40,978 bases of DNA from JBCCQH01 sp039024435 (GCA_039024435.1 JBCCQH010000067.1:1-40978); one strand, 5' to 3'. Positions 1-9,324 are shown, counted from the stretch's first letter. A program made the numbers and translations. The notes: generated by a model not told the origin, from the sequence alone.

Positions 1-706
1 CATCAATTTCACCTTTGACCTGGGTCCAGGTCTTTCCGTCATCGACACTGCGAATGAGCGCCTCGCCGAACACCAACTCCTTTGCCGGAAGCACTTGCTC
101 GGCCGGTTGTTCCAGCCAGGACGCTACCCAGGCGGGTAGATCTTCCCGCTTCCCTTCCGCCATGGTCCAGGTCGCTCCGTCGTCGTAGCTGCGGACCGCG
201 AGGCCCGGCGCCACTTGCACGGTTTTTGTGCGCTGCACCGGTTTTTCGGATGAGCACAAAGGCTCCACCTTGGCCGAAGCAAAATCAACCGGTGTCCGGG
301 TGGGCGTCTGTCCCACCCAACGCTGGGCCCAGGACGGCAAAGCGGCAATTTCTGCCGCCGGAGCTTCCCAAGCGTCCGAATCGACGGTGCGGTGCAGACT
401 GCCACCATTGGGCAGTTCTACGGTGACCCCGCGCGGGCTCCACCGGGCGGTTTCCGTCTCCGGACTGAGCCAGGTCTGCGCCCAGGAAGGCACGTCTTCC
501 CGTTGCCCCTCCGCAATGGCCCATGTCTTGCCCCCGTCCAGGGAGTGGATTGCCGTTTCCTCGGAAAATCTGACCACCTGCCCCTCGAGGTTTCGCTCGG
601 CGTGCTGGGCGACCGTGGGCCACGCAAGCACCAGGATCACCAGCAAGAGGACCGGATGGCGCCAGTTGCCAAATGAGTGTTTAATTGCATTGTGATATTG
701 CATCAT
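1..706 (-). CDS. Secreted Asp-box (BNR-like) repeat protein, C-terminus beyond window edge
   Basis: An open frame starts at the tandem ATG codons 706-701 and runs without a stop through base 1, giving 235 codons; the C-terminus lies outside the window. A GGAGG ribosome binding site sits at about 712-716, a few bases before the start. Residues 16-34 form a hydrophobic signal peptide ending in a TVAQ cleavage site. The mature part carries three Asp-box motifs (S-x-D-x-G-x-T-W) at residues 55-62, 173-180 and 220-227, and a degenerate fourth around 107-113. Two of the boxes are followed by a similar stretch with Glu-Asp and Pro-Ser/Ala-Trp. Asp boxes mark beta-propeller folds such as sialidases and sortilin-like proteins, but the motif alone gives no enzyme activity. 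It lies 12 bases after the stop of the Cys-rich gene upstream, so the two are probably co-transcribed. Function unknown. Confidence 0.75.
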   Translation of the reverse strand, partial: MMQYHNAIKHSFGNWRHPVLLLVILVLAWPTVAQHAERNLEGQVVRFSEETAIHSLDGGKTWAIAEGQREDVPSWAQTWLSPETETARWSPRGVTVELPNGGSLHRTVDSDAWEAPAAEIAALPSWAQRWVGQTPTRTPVDFASAKVEPLCSSEKPVQRTKTVQVAPGLAVRSYDDGATWTMAEGKREDLPAWVASWLEQPAEQVLPAKELVFGEALIRSVDDGKTWTQVKGEID

Positions 707-718
707 GTTTCCTCCGGC

Positions 719-1324
719 TTAATTACAAACGGGTACACATCCTGGGCCGCTGGACTCACAACTGCCCCCAAAGCCACCGAAGCTGGTCACCGTAATGTTG
801 TCGCAGAAGTCACGGCAAATCTGGTAGGGCTGGAGACAACAAGTGGTTTGCTCGCAGGCAAAGTACTTTTCGTTGACCCCAAACTGCCAACACGCGCCTT
901 GAATGACCCGCCAGTTGGTCACACAGGCCACTTCCCCGCAAGCGGGCTTGGGCGGGCCTACCGTTGTGCCCACTTTGTCGACCGGGGGATTGCTCATAAA
1001 TAACAGGGTTGTAGCGGTTTGGACAACAGCATTGATATCGGCGAGGAAACTCCCGTTACATTCACCGATGACCTCAATGTCGTAAATGTAGAAATCGTGC
1101 CAGATTCCGCAAGCAAGCCGATAGCCGTAGGTTACCCGCAAGAAGCATCCGGGTTGTCCGGGAACTTCTAAATCAATTGGATCCAGGAATCCCTTGGGGG
1201 TAAAGTCGTCATTGAAGCAATCGGGCAGACATGCAGTTTGGGCCTGTACTGCCGATGAACCGGCGGCGAATAGAATAAATGCACCAAATACGAAGGCCAG
1301 CAGCCTGAGTTGAAAGGTTTTCAT
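719..1324 (-). CDS. Cys-rich secreted protein of unknown function
   Basis: The 201-residue protein begins with a clear signal peptide (MKTF, a hydrophobic stretch to about residue 26, cleavage near VQAQ). The mature part is unusually rich in cysteine, about 18 residues, including CC and CxxxC spacings near the C-terminus. This suggests a disulfide-bonded extracytoplasmic protein. I do not recognise the family, and no T9SS sorting domain is visible. It is the first gene of a likely two-gene unit with the Asp-box protein, since only 12 bases separate this stop from the next start. A candidate promoter lies about 40 bases upstream. The start has no obvious Shine-Dalgarno sequence, which is common in Bacteroidota. 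Confidence 0.75.
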   Translation of the reverse strand: MKTFQLRLLAFVFGAFILFAAGSSAVQAQTACLPDCFNDDFTPKGFLDPIDLEVPGQPGCFLRVTYGYRLACGIWHDFYIYDIEVIGECNGSFLADINAVVQTATTLLFMSNPPVDKVGTTVGPPKPACGEVACVTNWRVIQGACWQFGVNEKYFACEQTTCCLQPYQICRDFCDNITVTSFGGFGGSCESSGPGCVPVCN

Positions 1325-1686
1325 AGGGTGATATTTGATTGTAAAATAAGGTGAGAGAGGGGATGTAAAGATACAATTTTATGGCGCGTAAAAATAATAT
1401 AATGATTTTATGAAATCTATAAATCGACACAAAATCGAGCTAGTGTGGTTGATTGTTTGTGCTATGATTGGTTTGGCAACCGAATTTTGGGGAGGCAAAT
1501 CGTAGATACCCAGCAAGCCTTGGGTGACAAAAAGAATTACAATAACAACTTTCAAAAAAATTATAAGTCGCCGCCCAGGAGTTGCGTAGCCAGATAAGGT
1601 TGCGGATTCAGTTTAGGAAAGTTTCGAATAAATCAGGATTTTAGCATTCAATCCGAAAAGACCAATCCTGAGTGGGGAGAAAATAA
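1325..1686. other. Divergent AT-rich intergenic region with nested inverted repeats
   Basis: This 362-base stretch separates the minus-strand Cys-rich gene from the plus-strand helicase and is much richer in A+T than the flanking genes. No ORF in it looks coding. Near the helicase start there is an inverted repeat CAGGATT (1634-1640) / AATCCTG (1664-1670). A second AATCC at 1650-1654 could pair with the same GGATT, giving two mutually exclusive hairpins. A GGGGAG Shine-Dalgarno-like sequence lies at 1675-1680. I see no convincing -33/-7 pair for the helicase. Confidence 0.4.
1366..1394 (-). promoter_or_regulatory. Candidate Bacteroidota -7/-33 promoter for the Cys-rich gene
   Basis: On the minus strand the sequence TATCTTTA (1373-1366) differs from the TAnnTTTG -7 consensus only in the last base. 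A T-rich stretch about 20 bases upstream could serve as the -33 region, although it has no TTG. This would give a leader of roughly 35 bases. Weak on its own. Confidence 0.3.
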
Positions 1687-4600
1687 ATGCTGATCGACAA
1701 CAACATGCGGGGAGCCGATCCCAAGATTTACCAGTGGATCGATAAACATGTCAAAAGCGGCGACATGGACATCGTCACCGGTTACTTTACCGTTGGTGCA
1801 TTGGCCTGGTTGGCCCGAAACACAAATGCTGAGATTCGCCGTTTCCGTTTCGTGATTGGTGATATTGTGAGCCACGGCGAGCAAGAGATACGGGGTCTGG
1901 ATCTGCTCAATGAAGATTTGAGCTTGCAACGCATCTTTGAGCTTCCACACACCGCGCGCAATGCGGTCAATTTTCTCCGGCAAGACAAAGTAAAATGCAA
2001 AACGCTGGAGCCGAACTTCTGCCACGCCAAACTTTATCTCTACAAGGACAAAGAATCCCGTGCGGACCGCGGGGACAAAGACGATTTTTACATTACGGGC
2101 AGCTCCAATCTGACCGAGGCAGGAATCGGATTGAAAATCAGCGCCAATGTTGAGCTCAATGTGGAAGGACAAGGCACGGATGGAGACTACAACGCCCTTG
2201 TTTCCTGGTTCGAAGACCTCTGGCAGCGCAAGGAAGCCCACAACCAGAAAACCATCCGGGAAGCCGATGGCCGCATACGGAAGGTGAACTTCAAGACTTA
2301 TCTTATTGAGGAGATCAGTCGCATTTTTCACCCCCATACCCCTAAGGACATCTACTATAAGGTTCTTTTTGAGCTTTTCGGAGATCGGATCCTGGAAGCG
2401 GATCTCAATCCGAAATTTTCCCGGCGGATCGGGCGACTGGAAAATACGGCGGTGTACCAAACGCTGTATGAATTCCAAAAGAAAGGGGTGCTGAGCCTGA
2501 TTGGGATGCTCCAACAATACGAAGGAGCCATTCTGGCAGATGCAGTGGGGTTGGGCAAGACCTGGCAAGCGCTGGCCGTGATGAAATTCTTCGAGATGGA
2601 AGGGCACGAAGTGATTCTGCTTTGTCCCAAAAAGCTGGATCACAACTGGCGAAAGTACCACGAACGCCAGGGATCCCGATTCGAGGAAGACCGGTTGCGG
2701 TACGTGATTCGTTACCACACCGATTTGCAGGATGACCGCTTGGAACGCCGGGAGGACCGGCTCAAGATCCGCGATTATTTTCAAAGTGATCGCCCCAAGC
2801 TCCTGGTTATCGATGAAAGCCACAATCTGCGCAACGCCAAGTCCAATCGGTACAAGTTTTTGGTCGATACCATACTCAAGCCAAATGCTGACATCAAGGT
2901 ACTGATGCTTTCCGCCACCCCCATTAACAACTCGCTGATGGACATTCGGAATCAGTTTAAGCTCATGGTGAAAGACAATTCGCGCGGTTTCGATGAGAAG
3001 TTAGGCGTTCGCAGCCTGGACTATGTATTTCGCATGGGTACCCGCGGGTTTAAAGAGTGGCGGGAGGATCCTGACCGTACGATGGCTACCTTTATCCGAA
3101 AGCTGCCCTCTCAGCTCTTCAAGCTGACCGATGCTTTGACCGTCGCCCGAACCCGGCAAATGGTCGCCAAACAAGCGGGAGGCCTACATTTTCCGGTTAA
3201 AGCCCGCCCGGACAACGTCTTCGTCACGCCGGAATACATAGGAAATTTCGAATCATTCGATGAATTGTTCGAGGCATTTCCGGATCGTCTGTCCGCCTAT
3301 CTTTCCAGTTGGTACGTGGAGCAGGAAAAAAAGCTCTCCATTCTCGAAGATGCCCAGATTCAAGACCGGTTCTTGGTGCAGATGATGTACATCCTGATGG
3401 TCAAGCGCCTGGAATCTTCCTGGTATTCCTTCAAGGTGACGGTCGAGCGGATCCTGGATCGCCACCAGACGGTGCTCGACTTGGTGCGGAAATACGAACT
3501 GACCAAAAAAGAAAGTGAGGACCGAGAAAGTGGCGTTATGGGCCTGTTTACTGAGGAAGATGAGATCGATCTGAGCCAGTTTGAGTTGGGCAGCCGACGA
3601 AAGGTACGGCTCGCCGATATTGAGGCCGCGGGCAATCTCAAACGGTACAAAAAGCACCTAAAAGAAGACATTGAAGCGCTGAGCAAGCTCAAGGTAAACC
3701 TCGATTTATTTGAAAGCGCACTGGAGACCAGGGGGAAATCCGGAATGACCAACCACCGGGTAGATAACAAACTGGAACTGCTCATTCGCAAAATTCGGGA
3801 AAAGCGAGAAACCGGTCACAACCGCCGCAACCCGAAAGTTTTGATTTTTACCGTCTATACCGATACTGCTACTTACCTGTACGACAAGCTCCGCGAGATT
3901 TCCGGTTTGGGAACGGTCGCCGTAGTGTCCAGCCAACTGGCCTACGCTTCCGACTCCGAAGAGCCAGTCAGGGATTTTGAGACGATTTTAGAGCGGTTCG
4001 CTCCTTTCACTAAATTGTGCAGAGAAAAGGTCTGGAAAGGTTACCGGGCGCCCGAGGGGCTGAGTCCGGTGGCCGAATACGCTCACTGGGATAAGTGGGT
4101 GCGGACGCATCAACCGCGCTGGAAGGCAGTGCTCGATCATCCGGTTGACATCCTGATCGCAACCGATGTGCTCAGTGAGGGCCAAAACCTCCAAGATTGC
4201 GATTTTGTGATCAATTACGACATCCACTGGAATCCGGTGCGCATCATTCAGCGCATGGGCCGCATCGACCGGCTCGGTTCCCCCAACGATACGATCTATG
4301 GGCTCAATTTTTGGCCTTCGGAAAACATCAACCGTTACCTGGACCTGCAATCCCGCATCGAAGATCGCATGGTGCAAATGCGCCTGGCGGGATCGGAAGT
4401 TGATCAGCGATTTACCGAAGGCATCCGCCGCAAAAGCCAGAATGCCGACCTCGACCGTGAGCAGGAAGCACGCATGCTGCGGCAAATGGAAGCCTCCTGG
4501 GACGACATCGAGGTGAGCGAAGATATATTTGGGTTTGATGACCTGTCGTTGCAGAGTTTTCGCCAGGACCTGGCCGATGAGCTTCAGGAAGAAAAGGAGA

Positions 4601-5127
4601 AATACGACGCTATGCCCCGTGGGGTATACTCCGGTTGCGTGCGGATCGATGAGCACTGCCCAGAGGAAGGCATTCTGGCCTTGGTGGGCTATCCGGCGCG
4701 CGCGCCCAAGATGAAGAAACACCGCTACCAGCACCACGATTTGCTTTATATCAATCTTCAGGGAGAAAGTGTCCGCCTCAATCAGCAAGAGATTCTGTAT
4801 GCTTTGGCCCAGCACAAAGACTGTGACCGGGAGGTTCCGTCGGGACTGGATGCGGGCGATCCCGTCCTGGTCAAAAAGCTCAGCCAAGCCATGCAGAACT
4901 GGCTGAACCACCAAATCCGTTCCGCCGCGGCGGAAGCCAGGGAAGACCGCCCCCGCAAACAACCGCCAAACGGTAAATCCCGCATGGGAAAGGCCGGACT
5001 GGACCTCATCCGAAAATTGCAGCAGGGCGATACCGGAGCTATTCGGACCATTGAGCGCGGGGAAACCCTCGAACAGCGCTACCAAGCGCACAAATACGAT
5101 CTGCTGGCCTGGCTTTACGTTCACTGA
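1687..5127 (+). CDS. PLD-nuclease/SNF2-family helicase fusion of a restriction-like system
   Basis: The product has 1146 residues. The N-terminal 160 residues look like a phospholipase D-type domain: an HxK pair (H113, K115) and the GSSN stretch at 138-141 match the HKD phosphodiesterase motif, used as a nuclease in BfiI-type enzymes. A superfamily 2 SNF2-like helicase follows, with Walker A at about D285-T292 (K291 binds phosphate), DESH box at 376-379, SATP at 409-412 and, in the C-terminal RecA lobe, LSEG near 829 and QRMGRIDR at 855-862. The last 200 residues are unassigned. A GGGGAG lies a few bases before the ATG. The methyltransferase gene follows after 20 bases. Inferred role: ATP-driven translocase and nuclease restricting unmethylated foreign DNA. 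The pairing recalls helicase-methylase defence operons such as Hma or DISARM, but the set of genes matches neither completely. Confidence 0.85.
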   Translation: MLIDNNMRGADPKIYQWIDKHVKSGDMDIVTGYFTVGALAWLARNTNAEIRRFRFVIGDIVSHGEQEIRGLDLLNEDLSLQRIFELPHTARNAVNFLRQDKVKCKTLEPNFCHAKLYLYKDKESRADRGDKDDFYITGSSNLTEAGIGLKISANVELNVEGQGTDGDYNALVSWFEDLWQRKEAHNQKTIREADGRIRKVNFKTYLIEEISRIFHPHTPKDIYYKVLFELFGDRILEADLNPKFSRRIGRLENTAVYQTLYEFQKKGVLSLIGMLQQYEGAILADAVGLGKTWQALAVMKFFEMEGHEVILLCPKKLDHNWRKYHERQGSRFEEDRLRYVIRYHTDLQDDRLERREDRLKIRDYFQSDRPKLLVIDESHNLRNAKSNRYKFLVDTILKPNADIKVLMLSATPINNSLMDIRNQFKLMVKDNSRGFDEKLGVRSLDYVFRMGTRGFKEWREDPDRTMATFIRKLPSQLFKLTDALTVARTRQMVAKQAGGLHFPVKARPDNVFVTPEYIGNFESFDELFEAFPDRLSAYLSSWYVEQEKKLSILEDAQIQDRFLVQMMYILMVKRLESSWYSFKVTVERILDRHQTVLDLVRKYELTKKESEDRESGVMGLFTEEDEIDLSQFELGSRRKVRLADIEAAGNLKRYKKHLKEDIEALSKLKVNLDLFESALETRGKSGMTNHRVDNKLELLIRKIREKRETGHNRRNPKVLIFTVYTDTATYLYDKLREISGLGTVAVVSSQLAYASDSEEPVRDFETILERFAPFTKLCREKVWKGYRAPEGLSPVAEYAHWDKWVRTHQPRWKAVLDHPVDILIATDVLSEGQNLQDCDFVINYDIHWNPVRIIQRMGRIDRLGSPNDTIYGLNFWPSENINRYLDLQSRIEDRMVQMRLAGSEVDQRFTEGIRRKSQNADLDREQEARMLRQMEASWDDIEVSEDIFGFDDLSLQSFRQDLADELQEEKEKYDAMPRGVYSGCVRIDEHCPEEGILALVGYPARAPKMKKHRYQHHDLLYINLQGESVRLNQQEILYALAQHKDCDREVPSGLDAGDPVLVKKLSQAMQNWLNHQIRSAAAEAREDRPRKQPPNGKSRMGKAGLDLIRKLQQGDTGAIRTIERGETLEQRYQAHKYDLLAWLYVH

Positions 5128-5147
5128 TCGCCCGAAAAACGCAAACA

Positions 5148-8100
5148 ATGGAATTGAATTACTTTCTGGAAACTGATTTGTACACCGGGTTGCAGCGCCT
5201 TTTCAAAGACCTCGAAGTCCCGGTCAACTACGTCACGGAGGCGCCGACCGATTTAGAATCGGTCATTCCGGAAAAATACAACCCCCAGGAGGAGGCCCAC
5301 ACGATTGCCGGCGATGTTTACTTTTTCGGTCTGGTGGATGACCGTGCTTTTGCCGGCGCCCGCTCGGCACGCACGGTGGAACAACTCCGCCAGGACGCTC
5401 GCGGCTACAATGGGCTGCTGATATTTGGGATTGAATTGGATCGGGGAGGGGGGAAGTTGCCCACTCGGACTCAGATGACGCGCATCACCCGGGACATCAA
5501 TCGGACCTTTCACTACACCCCGGTGGTGGTCGTATTTCGCTACGCGCAAAATATTTCGCTTGCGGCCATCGAGCGCCAGGAATACCGCCAAAAATGGCGG
5601 GAAGGTGAGAGAACTGGCCGGATATACCTGTTGCGGGACATTGACCTGCAGAATACCCACGAAGGACACCGGCGCATCTTACAGAAAATGCGCGTCCCTC
5701 AATCGGGAAAAAAAGCGGTTCACAGTTACGAAGATCTGTACCAACACTGGCAGTCGGTACTCGATGTCAGCATCCTCAACCGGAAGTTCTACGAGGAACT
5801 CCAGTCTTGGTTCTTTTGGGCGGTCGATACCGTACGATTTCCCGAGGAAGCCGGTCCGGCCAACGAGCGCAACGCCACCGGCGTCATCCGCATGCTGACC
5901 CGCATCATCTTTGTTTGGTTCCTCAAGGAACGCGGCCTGGTGCGGGAAGAACTGTTTGATCGGGAATACCTCCAGGAAGTGCTCACCTGGGACGAAAAAA
6001 CGGAATCCACCTATTACAAAGCGATATTGCAAAATCTGTTCTTTGCGACCTTGAATACCAGAATGGACAAAGACGGCAGATACAAACGCAAATGGGTCAG
6101 CCGCCAGGCCGGCGTACAAGGGTTCTACCGCTACAAGCGCTTTTTTTCTGATCCGAAGCAAGCGCTGCAACTTTTCCGCGATGTGCCATTTCTCAACGGT
6201 GGCCTGTTTGAATGCCTGGACCGCCACGTGGGCCAACCCAACGAAAAACGGATCGATTGCTTTTCCGACCGCAAGGCAAATGAGGGACGCCTTACTGTAC
6301 CGGATAAACTTTTCTTCGGAGGGGAAGAAGAAGTAGACCTCACCCGTCACTTGGAAGAAAAACCCAAGAAGAAGCGCACCTTGCTCAAGGTAAAGGGGCT
6401 TTTTTCCATACTTAACCGCTATAAATTTACCATTGCCGAGAACACCCCGGTCGATCAGGAAGTAGCGCTGGATCCCGAGCTGCTCGGGAAGGTCTTCGAA
6501 AACCTGCTCGCGGCCTACAATCCGGAAACCAAATCGACCGCTCGCAAATCCACCGGGTCATTTTATACCCCCCGGGAGATCGTGGACTACATGGTGGACG
6601 AAAGCCTGATTGCGTACCTCAAACATGAATTGATAGGTGGAATCGCCACCGATGACCTCGATGCACGACTGCGAGCGCTATTTTCTTTCTCCGAAGCCCA
6701 GCCCTTTTCCGAGGCCGAATGTCCGCAAATCATCGAGAAGCTCAACGAATGCAAGATTATCGATCCGGCTTGCGGTTCCGGAGCATTTCCCATGGGAATA
6801 CTCCAAAAAATGGTCCACGTGCTGCGCAAGCTGGACCCCGAAAACCAACTGTGGAAGGCGGCTCAGGAAGCAAAAGCCCGCCGTGAACTCAAGCGGGATC
6901 TGGAACAGGTGCGGGGGATCCGCAACGAGGCGGTACGCGAGGCGGCGGAAAAGTTGCTGGAGGATAAGCTGCAGGCTATCCGCGAAAACTTTGACCCACA
7001 GGCCAATGAACTGGACTTTGCCCGCAAGCTCTACTTGATCGAAAACTGCATTTACGGGGTGGACATTCAACCGATTGCCACCCAGATCTCGAAGCTGCGC
7101 TTTTTTATCTCTTTGCTGGTCGAGCAAAAGATCGACGACGACGATCCCAACCGCGGCATCATTCCCCTACCCAACCTAGAGACACGCTTTGTGGCGGCGG
7201 ACAGTCTGATCGGATTGCAGCGCCCCACCCAAATGACCTTACGGGATCCCAAGGTTGAAGAAAAAGAGGAAGCATTGATTCAGGTGCGGCGGGAATATTT
7301 CCGGGCCCGCACGACCCGAACCAAGGAGCGGAAGCGGCAGCAGGACAAGGCTCTGCGGGAGGAAATCGCGGATTTGCTGGTGGACGAAGGCTGGGGAGAT
7401 ACTACCGCACGCAAGATCGCGGATTGGGATCCCTACGACCAAAACGCCCACGCGGATTTTTTCGATATGGAATGGATGCTGGGCGTGCGGCCTCCCGCCC
7501 ACGGTGGGGGCTTCGACATCGTAATCGGGAATCCGCCTTACGTACAGATTCAGAGTTTTTCCGGGCAGCCGATTCAAAAAGCCTGGGCTGCGCAGAAGTA
7601 CGCTACTTTTGTGCGTACGGGGGACATTTATTCCCTGTTTTACGAGCAGGGCTGGCGGATGCTCAAACCCGATGCTGTACTGGCCTACATCACCTCCAAC
7701 AAGTGGATGCGCACCAAGTACGGTGAGAAGACACGTAAATTTTTCGCCGAATGTACTGATCCTCTGATCCTTATCGACTTCGGAATGGCGCAAAATTTTG
7801 CCAGTGCGACGACTTACACCAACATTTTACTGTTTAGAAAGACTAAGAACCGAAAGTCCATCCTCGCTTGCCGGATCAAGCGAGATTATGATCAAAATGT
7901 CGGTCTGAGCGAGTACTTTTCGCGAAATCGCTCTCTGGTAAGCGACTATGGAGAAGAGGGCTGGGTGGCGTATACGGCGGAAGAGTATGCTGTCAAGAAG
8001 ATAGTGGTAAAGGAAGGTAAGCCCTTAAAATCACACTGGAAGATCAATGTTAACAGAGGAATATTAACGGGGGCTAATCAAGCTTACATCATCGGACTAA

Positions 8101-8996
8101 AAGACAAAGAGAGATTAGAAAAAGCTGATGCAAGGAATAATGATATTTTGAAAAAATGCCTATACGGTGGTAAAGATGTGGCAAAATGGTTCCCGGCGTA
8201 CAACAACTGGTGGCTAATTGGTGCTCACAATGGAATCAAAAAGAAGGATGTCGCCCCCGTAGATGTTCCAACTGATTATCCTGCAGTTTACAAATGGTTG
8301 TCTTCCTTCGGAGAAAAAATTCGGAAGCGTGGGGACCAGGGCAATCATTGGACAAATCTTCGCAATTGCGCTTATTGGGATTATTTTGGCGAACCGAAAA
8401 TCATCTACCCGAACATGACAAAGTACTTGCCATTTTGCTATGATGAAGTAGACCACTTCTATGTCAATGACAAGATTTTTATTATTACCGGCGAACACCT
8501 GAAATACCTTACCGCCGTTTTTAATTCATCTTTGTGGTATTTCTGTTTTGTGGACCATTTCCCCGAACTTCTCGGCAATACCCGCGAACTCCGCAAGGTC
8601 TTCTTCGAAAAAATTCCCATCAAGCTGCCCCGTCCGGAAGAAGAAATCCCCCTTGAGCGCATGACCGAATACCTCGCTTTTTGCCACCGCAACCAGAAAG
8701 AAGCAGAAGATGCGCTGAATATGGCTCTTTTCTTTGAGCAGTTGGCTGACGGGCTGGTCTTCGAGTTGTATTTCTCCGAACGATTCGCCGCTTACGGAAA
8801 AGAGTTGCGGAAATACCTGACCGATTTGCCGCAAGTAACTGACTTCCGAGATCCGGGTCACTTTACGGACATCCGAAGGACTTACCGCAAGTACAGCGAC
8901 CCCGAGCACCCGGTCGCATACCACTTGTCCACCCTCGCCGAGATTCCCGAGGTGAGCTTGGTCCGGGAAACAAACCGGGAGAACGGCCATGGCTAG
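5148..8996 (+). CDS. Eco57I-type class I DNA adenine methyltransferase
   Basis: The 1282-residue protein carries the motifs of a gamma-class N6-adenine methyltransferase: DPACGSG at 539-545 (motif I, AdoMet binding), NPPY at 795-798 (motif IV, catalytic), and between them the Eco57I-type stretch YGVDIQP from residue 636. The GSFYTP stretch before motif I is also typical. About 190 residues at the N-terminus are unassigned and could hold a nuclease or DNA-contacting domain. The likely target-recognition region, roughly residues 947-1125 (bases 7990-8520), is clearly AT-richer than the rest, which suggests recombination of specificity. The gene lies 20 bases after the PLD-helicase, so modification and restriction functions are probably made together. 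Its stop overlaps the start of a short third ORF. PglX of BREX is a related family, but no other BREX gene is present. Confidence 0.88.
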   Translation: MELNYFLETDLYTGLQRLFKDLEVPVNYVTEAPTDLESVIPEKYNPQEEAHTIAGDVYFFGLVDDRAFAGARSARTVEQLRQDARGYNGLLIFGIELDRGGGKLPTRTQMTRITRDINRTFHYTPVVVVFRYAQNISLAAIERQEYRQKWREGERTGRIYLLRDIDLQNTHEGHRRILQKMRVPQSGKKAVHSYEDLYQHWQSVLDVSILNRKFYEELQSWFFWAVDTVRFPEEAGPANERNATGVIRMLTRIIFVWFLKERGLVREELFDREYLQEVLTWDEKTESTYYKAILQNLFFATLNTRMDKDGRYKRKWVSRQAGVQGFYRYKRFFSDPKQALQLFRDVPFLNGGLFECLDRHVGQPNEKRIDCFSDRKANEGRLTVPDKLFFGGEEEVDLTRHLEEKPKKKRTLLKVKGLFSILNRYKFTIAENTPVDQEVALDPELLGKVFENLLAAYNPETKSTARKSTGSFYTPREIVDYMVDESLIAYLKHELIGGIATDDLDARLRALFSFSEAQPFSEAECPQIIEKLNECKIIDPACGSGAFPMGILQKMVHVLRKLDPENQLWKAAQEAKARRELKRDLEQVRGIRNEAVREAAEKLLEDKLQAIRENFDPQANELDFARKLYLIENCIYGVDIQPIATQISKLRFFISLLVEQKIDDDDPNRGIIPLPNLETRFVAADSLIGLQRPTQMTLRDPKVEEKEEALIQVRREYFRARTTRTKERKRQQDKALREEIADLLVDEGWGDTTARKIADWDPYDQNAHADFFDMEWMLGVRPPAHGGGFDIVIGNPPYVQIQSFSGQPIQKAWAAQKYATFVRTGDIYSLFYEQGWRMLKPDAVLAYITSNKWMRTKYGEKTRKFFAECTDPLILIDFGMAQNFASATTYTNILLFRKTKNRKSILACRIKRDYDQNVGLSEYFSRNRSLVSDYGEEGWVAYTAEEYAVKKIVVKEGKPLKSHWKINVNRGILTGANQAYIIGLKDKERLEKADARNNDILKKCLYGGKDVAKWFPAYNNWWLIGAHNGIKKKDVAPVDVPTDYPAVYKWLSSFGEKIRKRGDQGNHWTNLRNCAYWDYFGEPKIIYPNMTKYLPFCYDEVDHFYVNDKIFIITGEHLKYLTAVFNSSLWYFCFVDHFPELLGNTRELRKVFFEKIPIKLPRPEEEIPLERMTEYLAFCHRNQKEAEDALNMALFFEQLADGLVFELYFSERFAAYGKELRKYLTDLPQVTDFRDPGHFTDIRRTYRKYSDPEHPVAYHLSTLAEIPEVSLVRETNRENGHG

Positions 8997-9114
8997 CCAG
9001 TTCCGCTTCACCCGCCTTGCCCTGCGCAGCTACCAGAGCTACTACACCGCAAAGGATCAGGCTCCCTACGGTATCGACCCGCCTGCCGGGTATACCGGGG
9101 ACGGGGAAGCCTAG
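8989..9114 (+). pseudogene. Stub of a third gene translationally coupled to the methyltransferase
   Basis: An ATG at 8989 overlaps the last codons of the methyltransferase, as in translationally coupled operon genes. It opens a 41-codon frame ending in TAG at 9112-9114. The peptide (MASQFRFTRLALRSYQSYYT...) looks like the beginning of a longer protein. The same frame continues after the stop for another 51 codons before TGA. A start like F-x-x-L-x-L-x-x-Y-x-S-Y is loosely reminiscent of SMC/RecF-type ATPases, which would fit an Hma-like third gene, but the resemblance is too weak for a call. It may instead be a genuine micro-ORF or a chance frame. Confidence 0.35.
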
Positions 9115-9244
9115 CGCAAGCGAATGAATTTCTACCAGCCCAATATCCCGATTTGGTGCAAGAAGCGGATTACCTGGGGGCTTATTCCTACCAGAATTCT
9201 GCGGGTGAATGGCAATCTGCCACCAAGCTTAGAGAGTTATGAAG

Positions 9245-9262
9245 CCGGGATACTCCGGTTTT
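9245..9262 (+). terminator. Candidate rho-independent terminator after the helicase-methyltransferase unit
   Basis: A short hairpin CCGGG-ATAC-TCCGG (9245-9258, one G-T pair) is followed directly by TTTT (9259-9262). It sits in the gap between the plus-strand restriction-like operon and the convergent OsmC gene, where a terminator is expected. The stem is only five pairs. Confidence 0.4.
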
Positions 9263-9324
9263 GCGCCTGATTCAATTCTCTGGCCAAGGCAATGCCGCGT
9301 ACCGCCTGCTTTAATTCCCAAGCC

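Noticed and set aside
1687..8996. Assignment of the PLD-helicase/methyltransferase pair to BREX or DISARM.
   Set aside because: No BREX genes such as brxC, pglZ or brxL, and no drmA, drmB or drmC, are adjacent; only one shared family each.
9115..9267. Continuation of the frame after the stub at 8989-9114 as one gene with a stop mutation.
   Set aside because: Plausible but composition changes after the TAG, another frame looks equally protein-like, and no family supports either.
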